Shown here: in pieces, positions 58,076 to 64,000 of the stretch | How positions within the stretch are numbered: the stretch's first letter is position 1 | How the letters are laid out: each line of letters starts with the position of its first letter | Origin: Isoetes taiwanensis | Taxonomy: Eukaryota > Streptophyta > Lycopodiopsida > Isoetales > Isoetaceae | Length of the DNA: 64,000 bases | NCBI GenBank assembly: GCA_021234155.1 | Contig: JAJEKV010000046.1 | Coordinates: 2,096,298 to 2,160,297 of the forward strand | Reading direction: 5' to 3' | Position numbers and translations under genes: made by a program | Notes under the pieces: model-generated | Database searches by the model: none | Seen by the model: only the letters and a program-made list of their open reading frames with translations | What the model was told of the DNA's origin: nothing

Positions 58076-59040
58076 ATGCATAAATATATTCTACAAACCT
58101 TGCTAATTTGGAAGGTGCCTAAGAGAGAAAGGAATGTAAATAAGCTGATGATGTCGAATTAGTTTGGCATTAGTGGTATTAAGTTTTTAATTTTGAAAAC
58201 TTTGAAAGTTTTATAGAATATGAATTTTACTTATAGTGGTGGAAAATGTGTGCTAGGCATGGATGTCCAACGTAACTGACTAAAGGTGTATTTGATTTAA
58301 TACAATATATACGTCCATCATAATTGACTTGGAGTGTGTCGATGGATGTTATTTGAACACCACTATAAATGGAACATCAATATTAATAATGCAACTATCC
58401 AAAGCAATTTATAGTTACAGATATCATACTACATGACGTATTTGCCATGACATCACTTATTATATTGCATTTGGTTGCATGGCAACTAGCATATTTGTCA
58501 GGTTCTAGCAACGTGTTAGAGCATGTACGATTCACAGATGGGAAAGGTGGCATATGTATACGACTACATTTTTTCCCTCATTTTGCACACAATCTTAATG
58601 CATACTTTTATTATTGTAATATAAGATCACCAACTCGCAGATAAGTATGTTGGCATCTTATGTTCCTCTACATTTGCAAAAAGAATGCTGCAAAAGTGTA
58701 CGAGTCATAGCAGTGCATTGAATGTTTGTTTTTGTTGTTCCTAGTATTCTCCATTTTCTGACCTAAAAAACTGAGGCTTTCTTAAATTACAAAGGGGATT
58801 CATCATAAGTTGTAATCACATTGTGGTATCTGAGATATGTTTTGAACTCTTTGGTGAAGAAACTTAGGTGGACTCTAATGAGAAGATGGTAAGAACTATT
58901 TAAAATCTTAGATAAGAGAATTGGTCATGTAAAAAAAACACATGTTCCTATAGATGTTATTAACCACCTTTGCAGCTTTGGCTCTGATGTAGCTTTCAAG
59001 CATTAAGAGCAACATTTCTATTCTGCCATAACGAAGAGAA
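58076..59040. other. Interval without a supported gene
   Basis: AT-rich, no coding family recognised; possibly the body of the inverted Helitron-like element. Confidence 0.3.
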
Positions 59041-59079
59041 GCTTTTAATAATGACCTCATAAATCGAGGTATACACCTC

Positions 59080-59870
59080 TCGGTGGGGAATATATAATGT
59101 ACCAGTATTACTCTCCTGGCTTTACACCAGATATGGTTTGTTCATTAAAGATGCCTTATTGGTTCTCATTACCTAATCTTCCTCCTGATCTAATGGCTCA
59201 TCAATTTCTAGTTGCAATTGCAACGGGACTTGGGGTTCATATCTCACACTCCATCATGAATGGTCCAAGGATTTGTGTTTCTATGCCAGTGGACTCGCCT
59301 GTACCAGATTATATAGTTGTGAAGAGTAGGCCTTGATATAAGAAGTTGGATCTTAAGCTTCTGAATGGTCCAGAATTAGCTCGTTTGTTTCCTGATAAGA
59401 ATAGAATAGAATAGAATAGATTTTTAGCGTCCAGGAAGACCGACTAGCCTATGGGATATCTTGGCTAGTTTTCGTCGTGGTAATCGTGCATCTTAGGCAT
59501 CTGTTCAACATTCTTCTCAGGTTCAAGCTCCAGTTGTAGTTTCTTCATCTATTCATGATCAACCTTTGTCGGTTGCTTTGCATCCCTCAGCTATGGAAGA
59601 TGCTCTACATACAGTGCCGATAGTGTCGTCCTTAGCACCATCAGCTGCAGCTGTAGTTCCTACTACTCTACACGTTGTTGCTTCTACTTCTCATACTTCT
59701 GAGATTGTTATGGCTGATAGTCCTAATCTTCAGTGCGCTAAAGAGTCATGGCAACAGGTCAATTGAAAGAACACAGTGAGGAAGAAGTCTGTTATGTCAT
59801 CTCATGAGCCTATCCTACCTCGTGACCATTAAACGCCTCAAGGTGGCACAAGGAGTATGATTATATACTG
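59080..59870 (+). pseudogene. LINE ORF1-like (DUF4283-type) remnant, split by a LINE tail
   Basis: The frame at 59097-59336 reads PYWFSLPNLPPDLMAHQFLV, AIATGLGVHISHSIMNGPRI and CVSMPVDSPVPDYIVV, which matches the pattern of DUF4283 in plant retroelement ORF1/gag-like proteins (wv.LP.....F...ia..lG.......R.cV.....P.P). It continues as KLDLKLLNGPELARLFPDK to about 59398, where a short inverted LINE tail interrupts it, then in Ser/Ala/Val-rich sequence to 59766. Stops show it is dead. Confidence 0.55.
59402..59478 (-). mobile_element. Very short LINE tail (~75 bp), inverted
   Basis: In reverse complement it reads CCCATAGGCTAGTCGGTCTT, CCTGGACGCTAAAAATCTATT and CTATT repeats, that is, only the last part of the LINE 3' UTR (after the stem) with its tail. 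It is an extreme 5' truncation inside the ORF1-like remnant. Confidence 0.75.
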
Positions 59871-59879
59871 TTGTCTCCT

Positions 59880-60040
59880 CCCTTCCCATGTGAAATAAGA
59901 TGCTAATCTACCAGTTCGTAGGATTGATATTTTCATGAAGAGAAGCATGCATGCATATAGTTTTGGACCTTTGGTTTAGCTTTTTATAGCAGGAGTCTTC
60001 TTCAGCTTCTCAAGTCGGCGTTTCTTCTTCATCTCTGACA
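59880..60040 (+). repeat. Partial copy of repeat R
   Basis: Matches 51215-51345 joined to 53483-53520: AAATAAGATGCTAATCTA, GAGAAGCATGCATGCATA, GCAGGAGTCTTCTTCAGCTT. It shows the uninterrupted target of the LINE at 51345. Confidence 0.8.
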
Positions 60041-60844
60041 TCAAAATATTGGCCATATTGAGAATGTGACCCTGCCATCAAATTATTGGGAACATGATCT
60101 TGTTAATGTATTTCAATGAGAAATTATAGGTTGTAATGCAAGGTTGGTTGGTTGTAGGAAAGCTCCTGCAATAAATGCATCATGTGATGCCACTAATTAA
60201 AGTTGCGACAAAGTTCACAAACTGCATAAAGATCAAATTTATTTGATTAGAGGGCAAACATAGAAGAAATGTACGATTGACCAAATTTATGCATTTCATC
60301 TCCTTGGATAACAATCTAAACCTCCTGGATTCCCTTCCAATGCCAATGATTTTTTAAAGCATGTACTCTTGGATATTTGAACCTAGCTAATAACACAAGG
60401 AAAGCGCAGTTGTAGTTGAAGCTGGCATAACATCTTCAGATGGACCAAACACTATCTTGCTGGCATAACATCTCCAAGTGCAATAAACTTAATTATCTTT
60501 TGTTTGGGATGCCCTACCAAAAGCATATGTCTTTAAATGATAGAACATTCTACATAAACATTTAAAAGTATTCTGTTAAATGGTAGAAAAAAAGCTATCG
60601 ACTAACAAGCGAGTTCTTTTTGGTCTAAAGTTGATGCCTTGATGACAACCTGCAAATCATGAAAAAAGACCACAGGCATTGTGGCATGCCTTATGGGAAT
60701 ATCTCAATGCTTCAAGTAAAGTTTCAAAGGAAGATAGGAAACATGGTCCCACTTTATAAATCAAATGCAAAATACTCAAAGCTTACTTGAGCCCAAAAGT
60801 GGGGTACTACATGTTAGTCGTTATTTTTGCCATTGCTTGGACTA
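60041..60844. other. Interval without a supported gene
   Basis: No coding or repeat structure recognised, apart from a short echo of CTGGCATAACATCT at about 60423 and 60460. Confidence 0.3.
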
Positions 60845-62455
60845 CTAGCAGGGTTGTCCCAATCTACAAGGCAGGAGACCCGCACTGCCCGGCCAATTAC
60901 TGAACCATCATGATCAGCTCAGTGTTTGCAAAGCTCCTCACCGGGATCCTCGAGCGGCAGTTGATAGGATGGGCAGCAGAAGTGCGGACACTCACACAGG
61001 CGGGATTCAGGCCGAGACACTCAACCATAGATCATACTGATGATGTAGACCTCCTAGCACACACTCAGCAGACATGCAACGCCATATCGATGCCCTGGAC
61101 ACATTTTCAAGATGACTGATATACGCTTCAACTTAGCCACGACCAAGATAGTTCTCGTATCGTCCACACGCCAGCTAAGGGCCCCAACCCTAACTTATCG
61201 TGGCCAAAATGTTGAAGTGGTATCTGCTTACAAATATTTGGGGGCGGAGTTTCCGTCGTCCATGAACTGGGATAATTCTATTCGGCTGCGAGCCGAAGCA
61301 GGTTGGAAGGCACTCTATGCAATGCAGAACAATATCCACAAGGCAGAGCTGTATGATTGGACCCACCAATCTCACCTATTCAAGGTGCTAGTAGAACCTG
61401 TGCTTCTGTATGGATTCGAGGTCTGGGGCCCGGTGATTTCCCTCGCCACTTGGAATAACTTGGAGCAGGTGTAGAAAGCTTTCTTGGCACGGACCCTGGG
61501 GGTGAAGTCCACAGTCCCATACCAGATACTGTTGTAGGAAACATGTTTCTTGTCTCTTCAAAGGGGGGCCCTTGAGAGCCACATCATTTACTTCCAGAAG
61601 GTAGTCAGCATGGACGATACTCGTTTCTCCAACCTCGCTTACACTGTGGCAATGGGGCATCAACGCCTAAAAGCATGCTGGCGGGAAAAGAGAGCCCAGT
61701 GGTTGGCCAGATGGAATGTGCAGGAGCACAGGTGCATCTGAGTGCAAATGAAGGTAGATCGCCACACTCTCAGACAGTACCTTGAGACATGCTTCCTCAG
61801 CAAGCTATGGGATGCCAACACCTTTGAACAGGTCAAGACGGCACATTATCAATGCTACATAAATCCCATGTTGGAGCGGGGCCTGCAATGCTACCTGCGC
61901 ACTCATCTACCCATGAAAAAGCGCAGATCCATTGCCTCTATTTGTACAGGCGCACACCATTTCCGGATTGAGACGGAGAAATGGATTGGGGAGCCGCGTC
62001 AGGAGAGGCTTTGCCAACACTGTCAGGTTGGAGCTGTGGAAGACGAATGCCACACCTTTTAGAGTTGCCCGGCATATGATGACATTCGGATATGCTATGC
62101 TGAGCTGGTCCGCCCTGGCCAGCCCTTGCATGAGATGCTGAGCATGAACTCGGTCCAAAGGTTGGGATCATACCTTCAAGAGATCAAGGATTGCCAAAAT
62201 CATCTCGGTCCTCGGGCACTTACTTGATACATGTACATTTATATCTTCCCCATCATATATATATATTTGTATTTGTATTTGTACAGTTTGGCAGGAAACC
62301 TATTTCTGTCAAGGTTTTTCCTCCAACAACCCTTCGGGGCGGAGGAAGGGGTTTTTTAACCCGGACAGTAATACGCTTACTGCGCCTCCTATTTAGGTCC
62401 CATAGGTCAATTGGTCTCGACGGACGATAAAAACTTTATTCTATTCTATTCTATT
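60845..62455 (+). mobile_element. LINE 3' half: reverse transcriptase C-terminus, zinc motif, 3' UTR and (CTATT)n tail
   Basis: The best-preserved copy. Plus-strand pieces: VPIYKAGDPHCPANY, ISSVFAKLLTGILERQLIGW, GFRPRHSTIDHTDDVDLLA (a deletion joins the GF.p.hst block to the catalytic DD box), YKYLGAEFPSSMNWDNSIRL, LVEPVLLYGFEVWGPVISLA, then LCQHCQVGAVEDECHTF and SCPAYDDIR, the C-x2-C...E-x-H...C zinc motif of many LINE ORF2 proteins. Single stops at about 60901, 61472, 61535, 61739 and 62060 show it is inactive. The 3' UTR has stem ATTTCTGTC (62302-62310) with GACAGTAAT (62364-62372, one mismatch), a CCCTTCGGGG hairpin, TTGGTCTCGACGGACGATAA and a CTATT tail. Confidence 0.88.
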
Positions 62456-64000
62456 TTTTAGTTTATAAGTATCTTTTGATCTTGCATTTCAAACAAAAAG
62501 GAGGGCAATTTACCATTCTCCAAAATAAAAAGGACAATTGTGATTCTCTATAGTGTCCAACCAAGAAACACAGACATACCAGTTGTAATGGGAGACCATA
62601 TATGTCCTCAACGGCATATGGAATGATGATATCTGCGAGCGGCACTAGACTCCGACTTCTCTTCCATTTGAGCTTCAAATTCCATCACCGAAACTGGAGA
62701 TGAGCATTATTTGAGCTCATTCAAATCTCCATTTCTAACAAAATAGAAATGATGAATTGGGTTAACAAGGAAAACGCTGAAACAAGAGTCATATTTCTAG
62801 AGATATTTCTAGAAAGCATGCAATAACTAAATTACTTAGTGGAGCCAAAAATGTATTGGTGCTCCAGCTTCATGACTTCAGCAGCTCGTTGGGCCTGGTA
62901 AGGGCTTGGAAAAAGAACACTCGAAGAAAAAATTGACGCTTCTATATCACATTGGAATGGACTGTGTTTCAGCTGCCTCTATACAAAATTATTGAAGGCC
63001 TTGCTATGGCCATGCAAAGCGAAGAAGAAGCCGAGGCTAGAAAATGGATTATGGCTCGAGTAAGAGTTTCTTGAAATTTTAGAATTTTATCAACTGTTGA
63101 TTTAAATAAGCATAACTGGGGAAAATGAATACGGTGGGATACACTATGGTCCTATGCCATTGACCTAAAAGGGGATTAAGATCACAAAAAAGGTAGGAAA
63201 TTATCTCCCTTCTCAAGCATGTAAAGGTGTTAGAGGTGCTGGTTAGAGGACTGCTAAAAAATATTGTTTTTTTTATGGAGGTTTGTATCGACGGAATTGG
63301 CAACCATATCACCTGGTGACAAAAATAGACACACAAACAATACCAAATAAACTCCATTGGTCCTTACTATTCACCATAAATTACATGTCCCCAATCAACT
63401 AATCTAGATTAAAAGAGAGATTCCTTGATCATTATTTTGAATCCAAAGCTTCTTCTTCATCCTTCTCTAAAGAACACACAACCATCAAAATATTAGGTAA
63501 ACAATGGTGTAGCTATTCCTTAGAGCTTGTGGCCATAAATAATGGAAAGTGGATCGACGTTAACCCGGAATATGATTTTCATGATGCCAAGTGGCACTGC
63601 CTTATAATCGGGAAAAAGGGGATCAATTCCGCTAAACCAGTCAACAACAGGTGATTTTTGTCGTGACAACGCGTGTTGACAGCATGTGATTTTCTTGTCT
63701 CCCCACTCACCATTTTGTAGGGGAACGGAGCTGGGGCTCCCTTTCCACAACAATGACAGACCCTCCCAGCTGCCACCAATCACGAGGCCCCTACCACTAT
63801 AGCGGAGAGGGAGCTCCAAACTCTGTTCCCCTGCTGCTGTTGCCAAAACTAAGTCCCAAGCTCTGTTCCTATGTACAATAGTCCATCAAAATATTTATGC
63901 TTTCTTCTTCCTTTTGTTGGTAGTGAAACAATCTGTGCACTCTTTCTACACTTGGCTTTCTAAGGATTTGCAACCATTCCTATTAACCTTCATTCTCATG
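62456..64000. other. Interval with one possible exon at the window end
   Basis: A candidate 87-bp exon at 62973-63059 lies between TGTGTTTCAG and GTAAGA and reads LPLYKIIEGLAMAMQSEEEA then EARKWIMAR. Its splice sites and amino-acid pattern are good, but no neighbouring exons or family are recognised. On the minus strand near 62680 a piece reads PLADIIIPYAVEDIYGLPLQL before GTATGT. Nothing else is supported up to the window end. Confidence 0.35.

Noticed and set aside
1-64000. LTR retrotransposons or pararetroviral copies
   Set aside because: No integrase, gag-pol or LTR pair with TG...CA and a primer-binding site was recognised; the 310-bp direct repeats at 28735 and 31363 lack these marks.
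1-64000. Organelle genome insertions or rRNA genes
   Set aside because: No chloroplast, mitochondrial or rRNA sequence was recognised; the bL25m and CYP38 genes are nuclear with introns and targeting sequences.

Overview
This is nuclear DNA from a land plant or close streptophyte relative. The evidence is two intron-containing genes for organelle proteins (a mitochondrial bL25 ribosomal protein and the thylakoid-lumen cyclophilin CYP38), a PPR E-motif remnant, canonical GT-AG introns mostly shorter than 500 bp, TATA boxes in TATATAA form, an AAACCCTAA telo-box, and plant-type transposons. I cannot name the species. Host genes are sparse: two convincing complete genes, one 5'-truncated EF-hand/ZZ gene and a few doubtful exons. 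The rest is transposon and repeat DNA.

Layout. 1-2 kb: a 185-bp Harbinger-type MITE, then the bL25m gene (3 exons, +). 2-10 kb: intergenic DNA with a decayed LINE 3' end, possible Helitron ends and an antisense LINE interrupted by a second LINE tail. 10-12.7 kb: CYP38 (7 exons, +). 14-15 kb: a gene copy with 75-bp coding repeats, now frameshifted. 16-21.6 kb: a long, decayed, unrecognised minus-strand coding region. 23.6-25.3 kb: two minus-strand gene starts with related promoters. 25.6-28.5 kb: a dead DUF7869 (DDE-like) transposase gene. 28.7-31.7 kb: a duplicated segment carrying a LINE insertion and a chimeric ORF. 36.4 kb: PPR fragment. 38.1-38.7 kb: EF-hand/ZZ gene (-), cut at its 5' end beside a MITE. 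40.1-47.7 kb: a 7.6-kb PIF/Harbinger-like transposon whose TAA target duplication is supported by a related empty site at about 49.4 kb. Inside it sits a 3.6-kb terminal-inverted-repeat element filled with satellite arrays. 49.6-60 kb: several copies of one unclassified dispersed repeat, hit by two LINEs, plus a 449-bp foldback element. 59-62.5 kb: LINE ORF1-like remnant and a LINE 3' half.

The most unusual signal is shared by the LINE copies. Their 3' ends have a conserved core (GGTTTTTCC... GGGTTTTTTAA), enclosed by an outer stem whose sequence differs almost completely between copies while its two arms stay complementary. In three distinct copies there is also an inner UUCG-capped hairpin. 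A conserved box (consensus about GGYCTCCGNGGACGWTAA) and a short repeat tail follow. The tail unit varies (CAATT, CTATT or CCTT) and in several cases resembles the DNA at the insertion site. The second is the nested element at 42.5-46.1 kb, with a 32-bp-period array of 16-20-bp palindromes and a 10-bp-period TTCTAGAA array that matches the heat-shock-element consensus.
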